This document shows, piece by piece, positions 19,622 through 29,449 of a stretch of DNA of 64,000 nucleotides; positions within the stretch are counted from its first letter, which is position 1, and each line of letters starts with the position of its first letter. A program made the position numbers and the translations under genes. The DNA comes from Jeotgalibacillus soli (GTDB taxonomy: Bacteria; Bacillota; Bacilli; Bacillales; Jeotgalibacillaceae), in the NCBI RefSeq assembly GCF_000829435.1, contig NZ_JXRP01000019.1:186001-250000 (forward strand), read 5' to 3'. The notes under the pieces are model-generated. The model made no database searches, had not been told where the DNA came from, and worked only from the letters and a program-made list of their open reading frames with translations.

Positions 19622-21043
19622 TTATGAGTGAATTGCTTTTCCATCAACAGCCAGCGCAGCTTCCCCAATGGCCTCGCTCAGTGTAGGATGAGGGTGAATC
19701 GTCTGTCCCACTTCCCAAGGTGTCGCATCTAGCACTCTTGCTAAGCCAGCTTCTGAAATCATATCTGTTACATGAGGTCCGATCATATGAACACCAAGAA
19801 GGTCATTTGTTTTTTTATCGGCAATCATTTTTACAAAACCATCGCTTTCACCGAATACTAAGGCTTTTCCAATGGCGCGGAACGGGAACTTACCAATTTT
19901 CACATCATATCCCTGCTCCTTCGCTTCTTGCTCTGTTAGACCAACGCTCGCCGCTTCCGGTGTGCTGTAGATACATTTACTAATCATCGTGTAATCAATC
20001 GGAACAACATCCAGATTGGCAATATGCTCCACCGCCTGTATCCCCTCATGTGATGCTACATGGGCTAGCTGAAGACCTCCAATGACATCTCCAATCGCGT
20101 AAATATGAGACTCTTTTGTTTGAAGTAGTTCGTTCACATGAATAAACCCTTTTTCTACTACAATATCGGTATTTTCTAGTCCAATCCCTTCAACATTGGC
20201 CTGTCTTCCTACAGAAACGAGAATTTTATCAGCAGAAAAAGCTTTCATTTCCCCTTTTACTTCTGCTGTGATGGTAACATTGCTCTCTTTAACCAAGGAA
20301 GCGGCATCCACTTTCGCACTTGTAATAATCGTAATTCCCTTTTTCTTAAGGAGCTTCTGCATTTCTTTTGAAATATCATGATCCTCAGTTGGGATTATGC
20401 GGTCTGCGTATTCAATAACGGTCACCTCTACCCCAAAGTCTGCCATCATGGAGGCCCACTCAATCCCGATCACTCCACCACCCACAATAATTAATGAGTT
20501 TGGAAGCTCCGTTAAAGCAAGTGCTTCATCAGAACTTAATACCTTTTCTCCATCGATATCAAGACCAGGTAAAGAGCGAGGCCTTGAGCCTGTAGCGATA
20601 ATCACATTTTTTGGAATCAGCATTTCATTTTCTGTACCATCATTCATTTCAACAGAAATAGTTCCAGGTGTTGGAGAGAAAATCGAAGGGCCTAAGATGC
20701 GCCCTAAACCATCATACACATCAATTTCCCCTTGCTTCATCAACGTTTGTACTCCCTTATGAAGCTGATTGACAATAGAGGATTTTCTTTCTTGCACTTT
20801 CCCAAAGTCCAATGCTACATCGTTAACTATGACACCAAATTCTTCTGCATTCTTTGCAGTTGCAAATACTTCTGCACTTCTTAAGAGAGCTTTGCTCGGG
20901 ATACAGCCTTTATGTAAACAAGTTCCACCAAGTTTCCCTTTTTCCACGATCGCAGCAGACAAACCAAGCTGAGACGCACGAATGGCTGCTACATATCCAC
21001 CTGTGCCACCACCAAGAATTACAAGATCATATTCCTTTGACAT
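19622..21043 (-). CDS. lpdV: Dihydrolipoyl dehydrogenase of the Bkd complex (E3)
   Basis: FAD-dependent E3 that reoxidises dihydrolipoate, 473 aa. FAD motif GGGTGGYVAA at 11-20, redox-active Cys42 and Cys47 (GGTCLHKGC), NAD motif GGGVIGIEWA and the C-terminal catalytic His452-Glu457 pair (HPTLSE) are visible. Fourth gene in the operon, 18 bp after buk. Confidence 0.95.
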   Translation of the reverse strand: MSKEYDLVILGGGTGGYVAAIRASQLGLSAAIVEKGKLGGTCLHKGCIPSKALLRSAEVFATAKNAEEFGVIVNDVALDFGKVQERKSSIVNQLHKGVQTLMKQGEIDVYDGLGRILGPSIFSPTPGTISVEMNDGTENEMLIPKNVIIATGSRPRSLPGLDIDGEKVLSSDEALALTELPNSLIIVGGGVIGIEWASMMADFGVEVTVIEYADRIIPTEDHDISKEMQKLLKKKGITIITSAKVDAASLVKESNVTITAEVKGEMKAFSADKILVSVGRQANVEGIGLENTDIVVEKGFIHVNELLQTKESHIYAIGDVIGGLQLAHVASHEGIQAVEHIANLDVVPIDYTMISKCIYSTPEAASVGLTEQEAKEQGYDVKIGKFPFRAIGKALVFGESDGFVKMIADKKTNDLLGVHMIGPHVTDMISEAGLARVLDATPWEVGQTIHPHPTLSEAIGEAALAVDGKAIHS

Positions 21044-21061
21044 ATGTATTCCCCCTGCCGT

Positions 21062-22165
21062 TTACTTTATTTCAACACGCTTTCTATTTGGGTAAACTTT
21101 CACCTGTTCTTCATTACGTAATATTCGCAGCGCTCCTTCTGCCAATGCTTGTAATTCATTTTCACCTGGCTGGACGATTACATCTGCGATCCAGTTCACT
21201 CTTTCTGTAATGTTGCTGACAAACTCTTTTCCATAGGCAAGCCCACCAGTTAAAATGATTGCATCGACTTTACCAAAAACAACGGCACTTGCGGCACCGA
21301 TTTCTTTTGCTACCTGATAAGCCATTGCTTCGTAGACTTTTTTAGCTTCAAGATTACCGTTTTCAATCATTTTCTCAACTTTAACGGCGTCATTTGTCCC
21401 TAAATAACCAACCAGTCCGCCTTGCCCTACCAGCTTTTTCATAACCTCTTCTCGATAGTAGTCACCGGAAAAACACAGATCCACCAAATCTCCTGCTGGT
21501 ACAGTTCCAGCACGTTCAGGACTGAATGGACCGTCTCCATGCAGTCCGTTATTAACATCGATCACTCGCCCATTTTTATGAACGCCAACTGTGATGCCTC
21601 CGCCCATATGTGTGACTATAAACGTTGATTCTTCATATTTCATCCCGATTTCCTTGGCTACTCGATAGGAGACTGCTTTTTGATTTAGTGCATGGAAAAT
21701 ACTTTTCCGCTCAATCAATGAAAAACCGGAAATCCTAGCAATATCGTCTAGTTCATCAACCACTACAGGGTCAACAATAAAGGAAGGAATGTTCAGTCCA
21801 GATGCAATTTCATAGGCTATGATTCCACCTAGGTTAGATGCGTGCTGACCTGAATACCCTTTTTTTAAATCCCTGAGCATTTGTTCGTTGACTTCATATG
21901 TTCCACCCTCAATAGGGCGAAGCAACCCTCCACGACCACATACAGCACTAAGCTTAGAAATGTTCATTCCTTCCTGGTCAAGTGATTTAAGAATCGTTCG
22001 TTTTCTAAAATCATATTGATCAATAATATTCGCATACGATCCAATTTCTGTTGAGTCATGACGAATCGTTTTTTCAAATATAGACGTTTCTCCGTCAAAT
22101 ATGCCAATCTTTGTAGATGTAGATCCAGGGTTAATGACTAAAATACGGTGTTGTATTTCCTGCAC
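21062..22165 (-). CDS. buk: Butyrate kinase
   Basis: ASKHA-fold acyl kinase, 367 aa, making ATP from butyryl- or branched-chain acyl phosphates. The acetate/butyrate kinase signature [12 protein letters not shown] is at residues 11-22 and the [10 protein letters not shown] nucleotide loop at mid-protein. Works with Ptb to convert the branched acyl-CoA products back to acids with ATP gain. Separated from bcd by 68 bp. Confidence 0.93.
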   Translation of the reverse strand: MQEIQHRILVINPGSTSTKIGIFDGETSIFEKTIRHDSTEIGSYANIIDQYDFRKRTILKSLDQEGMNISKLSAVCGRGGLLRPIEGGTYEVNEQMLRDLKKGYSGQHASNLGGIIAYEIASGLNIPSFIVDPVVVDELDDIARISGFSLIERKSIFHALNQKAVSYRVAKEIGMKYEESTFIVTHMGGGITVGVHKNGRVIDVNNGLHGDGPFSPERAGTVPAGDLVDLCFSGDYYREEVMKKLVGQGGLVGYLGTNDAVKVEKMIENGNLEAKKVYEAMAYQVAKEIGAASAVVFGKVDAIILTGGLAYGKEFVSNITERVNWIADVIVQPGENELQALAEGALRILRNEEQVKVYPNRKRVEIK

Positions 22166-22233
22166 GACTTTCCCTCCAATAATACGAACTGAGCGTCCAG
22201 CTCTACAGCGAACGCTTAGTCATTTGACTGTTC

Positions 22234-23328
22234 TTATCGACGGCTTAAAATATGATGCTCTTTTTGCAAAAACGTATTTCTTGAGCGGGCAACACGCTCA
22301 ATTCTCTCTTCAGCCATGCGGTCAGCCGCAACGTAGCTAGGAACACCGTCACGCTTTGCAATCTCAAATACTTTCGATACATTATCAAAGATCGTTTCTA
22401 CGTTTTTCATTGCACGTTCACGGTTATAGCCATAGAGCTCATCTGCCACATTAATAACGCCTCCCGCATTGATCACGTAGTCAGGCACGTATACGATTCC
22501 ACGCTCATGTAAAATATCACCATGCCGTGCTTCTTTTAACTGGTTATTGGCTGCTCCAGCAACAACTCGCGCCTTTAATATTTCCAGCGTTTCGTCATTG
22601 ATTACAGCACCTAGTGCACATGGTGCGAAAATGTCACATTGAACGCCATAAATTTCATTTGGCTCTACAGCTTGTGCCCCAAACTCATCAACTGCTCGCT
22701 GAACAGCGGCTTTGTTAATATCTGTAACAATCAGTTTTGCCCCTTCTTCGTGAAGATGACGGCAAAGCGTGAATGCTACATTTCCGACACCCTGAACAGC
22801 AATGGTTTTTCCTTCTAAAGAATCATCCCCGTACGCTTCGAGTGCGGCGGCTTTAATTCCGCGATAAACACCATATGCCGTAACAGGAGATGGGTTGCCC
22901 GAGGAACCAAATGCAGGAGAAATCCCTGTCACATAGTCTGTTTCTTCGTGAATCAAATCCATATCCATTACAGTTGTTCCCACATCTTCTGCTGTGATGT
23001 ATCTGCCAGCTAGACCTTGTATATAACGCCCAAATGCCCGAAACATTTCTTCATTTTTATCCTTTAACGGATCTCCTATAATAACCGTTTTACCTCCGCC
23101 CAGGTTTAGTCCAGCAGCAGCATTCTTGTACGTCATCCCTTTTGCCAAACGGAGCGCATCTTCAATAGCGGCTTCCTCAGAAGCATACGTCCACATTCTC
23201 GTTCCACCTAGAGCCGGTCCTAAGGTTGTGTCGTGAATGGCAATAATAGCTTTAAGTCCTGAGTTTTTATCCTGACAGAACACCAATTGCTCGTAATCGT
23301 ACTTCTCCATATAAGTAAACAATTCCAT
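22234..23328 (-). CDS. bcd: Leucine dehydrogenase
   Basis: NAD-dependent oxidative deaminase of leucine, valine and isoleucine, 364 aa, feeding keto acids to the Bkd complex. Lys68 and catalytic Lys80 (LGGGKTV) are in place, followed by a Rossmann NAD motif GVGNVA near residue 183. ATG start after AGGAGG. Corresponds to bcd/yqiT, between ptb and buk as in B. subtilis. Confidence 0.95.
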   Translation of the reverse strand: MELFTYMEKYDYEQLVFCQDKNSGLKAIIAIHDTTLGPALGGTRMWTYASEEAAIEDALRLAKGMTYKNAAAGLNLGGGKTVIIGDPLKDKNEEMFRAFGRYIQGLAGRYITAEDVGTTVMDMDLIHEETDYVTGISPAFGSSGNPSPVTAYGVYRGIKAAALEAYGDDSLEGKTIAVQGVGNVAFTLCRHLHEEGAKLIVTDINKAAVQRAVDEFGAQAVEPNEIYGVQCDIFAPCALGAVINDETLEILKARVVAGAANNQLKEARHGDILHERGIVYVPDYVINAGGVINVADELYGYNRERAMKNVETIFDNVSKVFEIAKRDGVPSYVAADRMAEERIERVARSRNTFLQKEHHILSRR

Positions 23329-23355
23329 ATGTAATTCCTCCTAAGGGATGTGTTG

Positions 23356-24261
23356 TTAGTTAGATGAGCAAATAGCCAAGGCCAATGAATTTAGCTTACT
23401 TTGAGCAGAATCAGCACGAGACGTTAATACAATGGGTGCTTTAGCGCCTGCAATGATTGATCCTACCTGGCTATTACCAAAATACATAAGTGATTTATAC
23501 AAAATATTGCCGGATTCGAGTGTGGGGACAACTAGAATATCTGCTCGTCCAGCAACTTCTCCCCCAACACTCTTGTGCTTTGCCGCTTCCATTGAAATTG
23601 CATTATCAAGCGCTAATGGGCCATCCACAATGCAGCCAGTAATTTGACCTCTTCTATTCATTTGTGTCAGCGCAGCCGCATCAATAGTTGCTTTCATTGC
23701 AGAGTTAATCACTTCAACTGCAGCTAAAGGTGCAACTCTCGGAAGATTTATCCCGATCACATGTGCAATTTCAACCGCATTACGAATAATGTGTACTTTT
23801 TGCTGTAAATCGGGCTCTACATTCATTCCAGCATCAGTTACGAAGATCGACCTTTCTAATGATGGAACCTCAAAAAGAGCAACATGAGATAACACACTTC
23901 CCGTTCGTAATCCGTACTCTTTATTAAGCACTTCCTTTAACAAAGGAGCGGTCTCAATCTGTCCCTTCATTAATACGGACGCTTCACCTTCGCTTACTGC
24001 TTTGACGGCCTTCATAGCAGCTTCTGCTGAGCTCACAGCATGCCGTATTACAACGGATCCGCTTTCTACAAGCTCCGGAAAATTGGCTGCAATCAGTTCT
24101 GTTATCTTTCTTTCGTCTCCAACCAAAATAAAATTAGCCAGCTCGCTTGATATCGCCATATGAACGGCGTGCAATACCTCAAGATCCTCCGCACCCGCAA
24201 CAGAAACCGTTACTTCTTCCTTTTTTGCTGCCTGCTTTAGAATATAACGAAACGACACCAC
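23356..24261 (-). CDS. ptb: Phosphate butyryltransferase
   Basis: Transfers butyryl or branched acyl groups between CoA and phosphate, 301 aa, PTA/PTB family. The VTDAGMN and GKxxxA-like stretches (LMKGQIET) are present. Two consecutive GTG codons could start it; AAAGGAG lies 11 bp before the first. First structural gene of the catabolic operon, 29 bp after bkdR. No -24/-12 promoter is recognisable in that gap. Confidence 0.92.
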   Translation of the reverse strand: MVSFRYILKQAAKKEEVTVSVAGAEDLEVLHAVHMAISSELANFILVGDERKITELIAANFPELVESGSVVIRHAVSSAEAAMKAVKAVSEGEASVLMKGQIETAPLLKEVLNKEYGLRTGSVLSHVALFEVPSLERSIFVTDAGMNVEPDLQQKVHIIRNAVEIAHVIGINLPRVAPLAAVEVINSAMKATIDAAALTQMNRRGQITGCIVDGPLALDNAISMEAAKHKSVGGEVAGRADILVVPTLESGNILYKSLMYFGNSQVGSIIAGAKAPIVLTSRADSAQSKLNSLALAICSSN

Positions 24262-24290
24262 TCACCCGCCAGCTCCTTTATGTAAAATAA

Positions 24291-26333
24291 TTAAAAATCC
24301 AATTCATATTTTTCTATTTTGTAGTATAAATTTCTTATAGATATATCAAGCTCTTTCGCAGCAGCCGTTTTATTTCCATTATGAGCAGCAAGGGTCTGTT
24401 CAATAATCTCCTGTTCTACTCTTTCAAGCTTCTCGGCCAAAGAGCTTCCTTTCAACCGTTCGATTCCTTCTCGATTATTTGAGGGGTTGGAAGAATAGAG
24501 AGGAATTAAATGCTTGGGCTCTAAAATCGTTTCCTGGTGCCGCATAAAGATCATTGCTCTGCTTAAAACATTTTCTAGTTCACGCACATTGCCTGGCCAG
24601 TCATACTCAAGGAGCTGATCAATCGCTGCCGGTGAGACTTCTCTTACATGTCTTCCATACGCCTGATTTAAATTTAGAATCAATCTTTTACAGAGCGCTG
24701 GTATGTCACTTTTATGTCTTCTCAACGGTGGAATTTGAATGGGCAGTCTGGTCAAATGATAGTAAAGCCCCTCAATAAAACGACCATCTGCAATTGCACG
24801 TTCCAAATTATTATTTGTGGCAGCAATAATGCTTGCCTTGAGCGGCAAGGCTATTTGACCATTTAAGCGATACAGCTTTTTCTCCTGCAGTGCTTCCAGC
24901 AAGGCTTCTTGTGTATCGAGACTCAGTTCTCCAATTTCATCTAGAAACAAGCTTCCTTCACCAGCTTGTTCAATTAACCCTCTTTTAATATGGTGATTAT
25001 CTTTTGGATCTTCAACTCCAAACAATGCTTCCTTCAAATAAGCAGAGGGCATGGAGGCGCAATTCACACGAACAAATGATTTGTATTTCCTATCACTGGC
25101 ATTGTGTATGGCATGAGCAAACAACTCTTTTCCAGTTCCTGATTCCCCTCTGAGTAAAACAGTGGTTTGTGTCTTGGCCGCAAGTCTCGCTTGTTCCATT
25201 GCAAGTTGAATTTCATCAGAGCTTCCCACAATATCCTCGAACGTATACTTTGCTTCAAGTGTTCGAATGATTTGCCTTGCCCGGTCGAGTTCATTGGTTA
25301 AAGATTGAATTTCTGACATGTCATGAATGACACCGACACTTCCCTTTAAATGACCGTTAACGATAATTGGCGCCACATTTACAATGACTTCTTTTTTGTG
25401 AGATCCTACCCTCATATGTGCCCCGCGCACAGGTCTCCTGGTTTTAAGAACCTGCATATGCATGCTGTCACCTTCAGATATATCGGCCGTTGCGGGTTGA
25501 TTGAGGATTTCATTTTCCGTTAAACCGGTTAGTCTTGTATAAGCAGGGTTTATCAAAATCCCCCTGCCGTGCTCATCTACAACAGAAATCGCATCATCGC
25601 TTGATTGAATGATAGCTTCAAGCATCGTTTGGATTTCCTTTAAATTTGTCATTTCCTCAGCTAAATTAACAACCTCTGTAATATCTTTAAACACAGCGAA
25701 CGCTCCGATGATCTCCCCTTGTTCATTGATCATCGGAATTCTCGTTGTGACCACCTTATGACCATTATCCAGTAAAAGTTCCTGATTACTTTCAGTTCTT
25801 CCCGTTTCAATAATTCTCGGTAATCCGCTTAATGGAATTACATTATAGATCGATTGGTGCATTGCTTTATCCTGATCAATCCCAATCATTTCAGATGCTC
25901 TTTTATTAAATAAAATAATGCGGTAATCACAATCAATTCCGATCATGCCATCGTGGGTGGAATTGACAACCAAATCTCGTATAAAGGAATCATGCTCCAT
26001 ATGTTCAATTAATGTTTCCTTCTCTGTAAGTAATTGATAGATTAAAGATGCCACGCTCCCAGGAACCAAAACCGTATGCCTAGACCTAGCGTCTCTAAGA
26101 TCAACGAATGTTTGTGGATCTCCAGTCACATCGATAATGATATCCGGATCATCGGAAAGAAAAACTTTCCAATCAGGTCCTGTATCGATAGCTAACTTGT
26201 GCGCCAATACAAGTCCCGGTGCTTGAGGATCATGGTCGACAACTCCAACTATCTGAAAAGCATCAGATTCTGCCATAACTCGTAACAAGGCAATTCCTCC
26301 TCGCCCAGCTCCGACAACCAGCACTTTTTGCAA
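24291..26333 (-). CDS. bkdR: BkdR-type PAS/AAA+ regulator with a missing GAFTGA loop
   Basis: A 680-aa regulator: N-terminal Rossmann-like domain (GAGRGG, residues 8-13), two PAS domains (about 115-215 and 235-345), AAA+ domain (Walker A GESGTGKE 396-403, Walker B FLDE 463-466) and a Fis-type HTH (about 650-675). By synteny and architecture it is BkdR, the activator of the bkd operon. Oddly, the sigma-54-contacting GAFTGA loop is replaced by residues around VEDPKDNHHIKRG (440-452). The usual REDLYYRL arginine-finger region reads FIEGLYYHL. It may act like TyrR on sigma-70-type promoters. Leaderless of sigma-54 sites; promoter overlaps that of yqzF. Confidence 0.9.
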   Translation of the reverse strand: MQKVLVVGAGRGGIALLRVMAESDAFQIVGVVDHDPQAPGLVLAHKLAIDTGPDWKVFLSDDPDIIIDVTGDPQTFVDLRDARSRHTVLVPGSVASLIYQLLTEKETLIEHMEHDSFIRDLVVNSTHDGMIGIDCDYRIILFNKRASEMIGIDQDKAMHQSIYNVIPLSGLPRIIETGRTESNQELLLDNGHKVVTTRIPMINEQGEIIGAFAVFKDITEVVNLAEEMTNLKEIQTMLEAIIQSSDDAISVVDEHGRGILINPAYTRLTGLTENEILNQPATADISEGDSMHMQVLKTRRPVRGAHMRVGSHKKEVIVNVAPIIVNGHLKGSVGVIHDMSEIQSLTNELDRARQIIRTLEAKYTFEDIVGSSDEIQLAMEQARLAAKTQTTVLLRGESGTGKELFAHAIHNASDRKYKSFVRVNCASMPSAYLKEALFGVEDPKDNHHIKRGLIEQAGEGSLFLDEIGELSLDTQEALLEALQEKKLYRLNGQIALPLKASIIAATNNNLERAIADGRFIEGLYYHLTRLPIQIPPLRRHKSDIPALCKRLILNLNQAYGRHVREVSPAAIDQLLEYDWPGNVRELENVLSRAMIFMRHQETILEPKHLIPLYSSNPSNNREGIERLKGSSLAEKLERVEQEIIEQTLAAHNGNKTAAAKELDISIRNLYYKIEKYELDF

Positions 26334-26382
26334 TTTTTTTCATCCCCTCTATTATACAACGCAACTTTTTGCAACCCACTAT

Positions 26383-26411
26383 ATTGTACATGAAAGCATT
26401 TTCCTTGACAA
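26383..26411 (-). promoter_or_regulatory. Sigma-A promoter of bkdR
   Basis: TTGTCA, a 17-bp spacer and TACAAT on the minus strand, about 50 bp before the start codon. Its -35 box overlaps the -35 box of the divergent yqzF promoter. Confidence 0.7.
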
Positions 26412-26433
26412 TTATTTTCAAAAGAAGGATAGT
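26405..26433 (+). promoter_or_regulatory. Sigma-A promoter of yqzF
   Basis: Perfect TTGACA, a 17-bp spacer and GATAGT (4 of 6) on the plus strand, 30 bp before the yqzF start. Confidence 0.55.
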
Positions 26434-26463
26434 TTGTTTAGAATATTGCAGGGAGATTTGCCT

Positions 26464-26730
26464 ATGACTAGAATGATCGCACTCGTTATTATGCTTATTC
26501 CCGGTATCATTGCAGCTTACGGGATCAAGCTAATGAGAGATATGTTATTTGGAATACAAACTGATTGGATACCTGCATTATGGTTCCAATTTGTTCTTGG
26601 CTTTTTCATGTTTGTTATTGGAATTGGCTTTATAGCTGGATTTTTGTTACATCGAGACCGTAAACGCAATAAGGTTCAAGACCGATTCAAATCAAAAAAA
26701 TATGCATCCAACGACACACAAAATAAATAA
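26464..26730 (+). CDS. yqzF: DUF2627 small membrane protein (YqzF)
   Basis: An 88-aa protein with two hydrophobic segments (about residues 3-20 and 38-62) and a strongly basic C-terminal tail. Function of DUF2627 is not known. I start at the ATG at 26464, which has GGGAGA upstream; an in-frame TTG 30 bp earlier has no ribosome site. Divergent from bkdR as in related genomes, and ends in a bidirectional terminator shared with glpQ. Confidence 0.8.
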   Translation: MTRMIALVIMLIPGIIAAYGIKLMRDMLFGIQTDWIPALWFQFVLGFFMFVIGIGFIAGFLLHRDRKRNKVQDRFKSKKYASNDTQNK

Positions 26731-26754
26731 GCATTACACTTTCTTATTAAAATG

Positions 26755-26796
26755 AAACACCGATCATCCTAATTGTTTTTAGAATGATCGGTGTTT
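26755..26796. terminator. Bidirectional terminator between yqzF and glpQ
   Basis: A 13-bp perfect stem (AAACACCGATCAT). The glpQ stop codon lies within its 16-nt loop, and T-rich sequence follows on the plus strand. Confidence 0.8.
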
Positions 26797-27545
26797 TTGA
26801 TTTTGTGTTCTCTCTTTGAGATCAATGATTCACGAATATTTATCGCCTTCTCCGGATAATCCGTTATAATCGCATCGACTCCGCTTTCCATCCAACGCTG
26901 AAGAGCATTACTTCTATTTAATGTGTAAAGCCGAACGGCTACAGACGCTTGCTGACATTGCTTCATTTGTTCATATGATATTGCACGAAAATTGGCATGT
27001 ACACTAGTTGCTCCTACAGATTGAGCCAACAAAAGAGGGTTTATTCCCTTTTTCGAGTATAATGGAGCCTTCTCCATATTTGGTGCTAAATTGTTTAATT
27101 CAGAGACAGACTGATGATTAAATGAGGATAAGATCATTCTTTCATCTAATCTATACTGTGCAATTTTCTGCAATACTTTTTCTTCCATCCCTTTGTAGGG
27201 TACTTTGTTATTCTTAAGCTCTATATTGCATACCATGTCATTATTTGTTAACCATTCAAGCACTTCCTCTAAATGAGGAATTCGATGGCGAACAAACCAT
27301 TTTTTCTTGTTATAGCTAGCATCCAATGAAGAAATTTCTCGCCAGTTCATCAATGCAACCGCACCTCTTCCATTCGTCGTCCTGTTAACCGTTTCATCAT
27401 GAATGACAACAAGCTCTCCATCGTTCGTTTGCTGAACGTCAAGCTCAATCCCATCGCATCCTGTTTTCAACGCTTCGTTAAAGGCCTTCATTGTATTTTC
27501 GGGATAGCGCCCAGAACTTCCTCTATGAGCAAAAATTTGTGTCAT
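26769..27545 (-). CDS. Glycerophosphodiester phosphodiesterase (YqiK type)
   Basis: Hydrolyses glycerophosphodiesters to glycerol 3-phosphate, 258 aa. The GDPD motif His-Arg-Gly near residue 7, PENT, ELDVQ and VIHDETVNRTT are all present. No signal peptide, so cytoplasmic. ATG at 27545 chosen: AGGAGG is 7 bp upstream, while a GTG one codon earlier is too close. Marks the left edge of the accessory block. Confidence 0.92.
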   Translation of the reverse strand: MTQIFAHRGSSGRYPENTMKAFNEALKTGCDGIELDVQQTNDGELVVIHDETVNRTTNGRGAVALMNWREISSLDASYNKKKWFVRHRIPHLEEVLEWLTNNDMVCNIELKNNKVPYKGMEEKVLQKIAQYRLDERMILSSFNHQSVSELNNLAPNMEKAPLYSKKGINPLLLAQSVGATSVHANFRAISYEQMKQCQQASVAVRLYTLNRSNALQRWMESGVDAIITDYPEKAINIRESLISKREHKIKNTDHSKNN

Positions 27546-28139
27546 CACTGTGCCTCCTAAATACTACTATTAATTTTTTGACTAACTATATTGTATGGAA
27601 AAGAGATATAGATTGTCTTGTATACCAATGAATAAAATTAGACTTACAGGATCGTTAGCTGGTATACCTTATACATGACCAATGACTAAACGGAAACTTA
27701 GATATCTATATAGCAATTCCAACGTTCTGCCTTTTTAACAAACAAAATCATTTCCTTTATATTAATAAGACGAATTTTAACCATCTGAACGATGGCTATT
27801 CCATTAATTCCGCTACCCCTTTCACCCAAAGTAATAACCTTTCCAAATTATATCCATTCACAAAATCATCTGAAGTGACCCTCCATTAATTTTAGAAATT
27901 AAATCATATTAGGAAGGAAATTTATTAATATTTCCCTTGTATTTCAATAAACAGGTGTCCATTAATCGACATTGTTCACTTTTATTCTAATCTATTTATT
28001 TCACTGCAATGGTATTAGTCGTTAATTCCTTGTTTTTTAATCCATCACATATTACATTAAGGTAATAAACAATAAATATTTGCCTAAGTCAGCGATTAAT
28101 TATGTTTAACCATAATAAAAAAATTATATAGCTTTATTA
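27546..28139. other. AT-rich gene-poor stretch with a small reading-frame remnant
   Basis: Very AT-rich and without a supported gene. An 8-bp inverted repeat GTATACCA/TGGTATAC lies at 27620-27667. On the minus strand at 27796-27885 an open frame of 29 codons without start (contains DDFVNGYNLERLLLW) may be a gene remnant. The right end carries the promoter of the stress operon. Confidence 0.5.
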
Positions 28140-28166
28140 GAAACTTTCTCTATTTCTATACGTATT
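28140..28166 (+). promoter_or_regulatory. ECF sigma-W type promoter of the PspA operon
   Basis: GAAAC, followed by TTT and exactly 16 bp in total before CGTATT, fits the sigma-W consensus TGAAAC-N16-CGTA, lacking only the first T. It ends 49 bp before the first gene. Confidence 0.7.
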
Positions 28167-28215
28167 ACTAATTTGTATACGTTAGAAAGGGTGAATAAAA
28201 GGACGTGAGACCGAG

Positions 28216-28728
28216 ATGAGTTTTTTTGGAAAATTATTTGGCAGTAAAGAAAAAAAACGTCCAGAGATAGAAGAACGGACAGTTATGAACCTTAAAGTCG
28301 GTGACATTGTCACGTACGATCTTGAGGACTATCAAGTAGTCGGAAGCCTATCGTACAATGATCATGGCTTTAAATGGTACGCCTACCAGCTGCAAGGTGC
28401 GAGCCGGGTAATTTGGCTAAGTGTAGAAATGGATGATGAACTAGAGCTTGGCATTTATGAAAAGTCCAAACTTAAGGTCCAAGAGCCAATTCCGAAAAAG
28501 CTCGAACTTGATGGCGTTACCTACTACCAAGATGAAACTGGAACAGCCACTGTACGCGGAGAAGGACGCAGTCAAAATGTTGATGGCGTTAAATGCCGAT
28601 ATTATAGCTTTTATGATGAGGAAGAAGAAAAGTACTTATCATTGGAAATCTGGGGCAGTGAAATTGAAGCCAGCACCGGGTTTGGGATTGAAGAATATGA
28701 AATTAAAATTATAGCTGGAAGCCTATAA
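28216..28728 (+). CDS. DUF4178 protein, first gene of the PspA operon
   Basis: A 170-aa soluble protein with no signal peptide or membrane segment. It opens with a basic linker (FGSKEKKRPEIEERT) and then has a compact beta-rich domain (GDIVTYDLEDYQVVG, then KWYAYQL, VIWLSVE) of the DUF4178 type. Biochemical role is unknown. The family is found repeatedly beside PspA, DUF350 and spermidine-synthase-like genes, as here. ATG start, AAAGGA 12 bp upstream. Directly follows the sigma-W-type promoter. Confidence 0.75.
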   Translation: MSFFGKLFGSKEKKRPEIEERTVMNLKVGDIVTYDLEDYQVVGSLSYNDHGFKWYAYQLQGASRVIWLSVEMDDELELGIYEKSKLKVQEPIPKKLELDGVTYYQDETGTATVRGEGRSQNVDGVKCRYYSFYDEEEEKYLSLEIWGSEIEASTGFGIEEYEIKIIAGSL

Positions 28729-28759
28729 TATACAATTTAACTACGTGGAGGAATGACAA

Positions 28760-29425
28760 ATGTTTCAATTTTTTAAACGAGTAAAAACCGTGGTTGGTTC
28801 TGAATTAAATGCAATGCTTGACAAGGCGGAGGATCCGGTAAAAATGCTGGACCAATTTATGCGTGAGATGCAAGAAGATATCCGAGATGCAGAAGCTTCA
28901 GTCGCCAAACTCATCGCTAACGAAAAAATGCTGGAAAAAAAAGTGAAAGATGCTGAAAATATGGCCTCTAAACGTGAAGATCAGGCAATTAAAGCACTGG
29001 AATCAGGAAATGAAGATCTAGCCCGCCGCGCACTGGAAGATAAAAAGACACATGCGAATACGGCCGCTTCTCTTCGTGAATCCTATGAACTTGCGAAAGA
29101 AGACGCTTCGATTCTTCGTACGAAGCTTGATGAAATGAAAAATGAATACAATGAAATGAAGCTTAAAAAGGATACACTAAAAGCGCGTGCAGAGTCAGCT
29201 AAAACTCGTACGAAAATGAATAGAAGCATGTCTGGTTTTGGCGGAAATGAAGCCAGAGGCGGCTTTGATCGGATGGAGGAAAAAGTCCTTCAGTACGAAG
29301 CGGAAGCGGAAACAAGTGAAGATATGCGTTCGTCAAACCGAAGCCTTGATGATGAACTAGATGCATTAGATAATAATGGTGTAGAAGATGAACTAGCTGC
29401 GCTCAAGAAAAAATTAGGTAAATAA
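28760..29425 (+). CDS. pspA: PspA/IM30 family membrane-stress protein
   Basis: Peripheral membrane protein that assembles into ESCRT-III-like scaffolds on damaged membranes, 221 aa. Typical features: N-terminal amphipathic helix (MFQFFKRVKTVV), then EDPVKMLDQFMREMQEDI and long coiled coil to residue about 150, a GFGG hinge and an acidic C-terminal helix. ATG with GGAGG 8 bp upstream. In B. subtilis the homologous pspA operon is under sigma-W, matching the promoter seen here. Two hairpins follow the gene. Confidence 0.93.
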   Translation: MFQFFKRVKTVVGSELNAMLDKAEDPVKMLDQFMREMQEDIRDAEASVAKLIANEKMLEKKVKDAENMASKREDQAIKALESGNEDLARRALEDKKTHANTAASLRESYELAKEDASILRTKLDEMKNEYNEMKLKKDTLKARAESAKTRTKMNRSMSGFGGNEARGGFDRMEEKVLQYEAEAETSEDMRSSNRSLDDELDALDNNGVEDELAALKKKLGK

Positions 29426-29449
29426 TAATGACAAAATCTATAAAGACAA

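Noticed and set aside
26360-26385. GGGTTGCAAAAAGTTGC upstream of bkdR as a sigma-54 promoter
   Set aside because: The spacing between GG and GC elements is 12, not 10, so it does not fit -24/-12 geometry.
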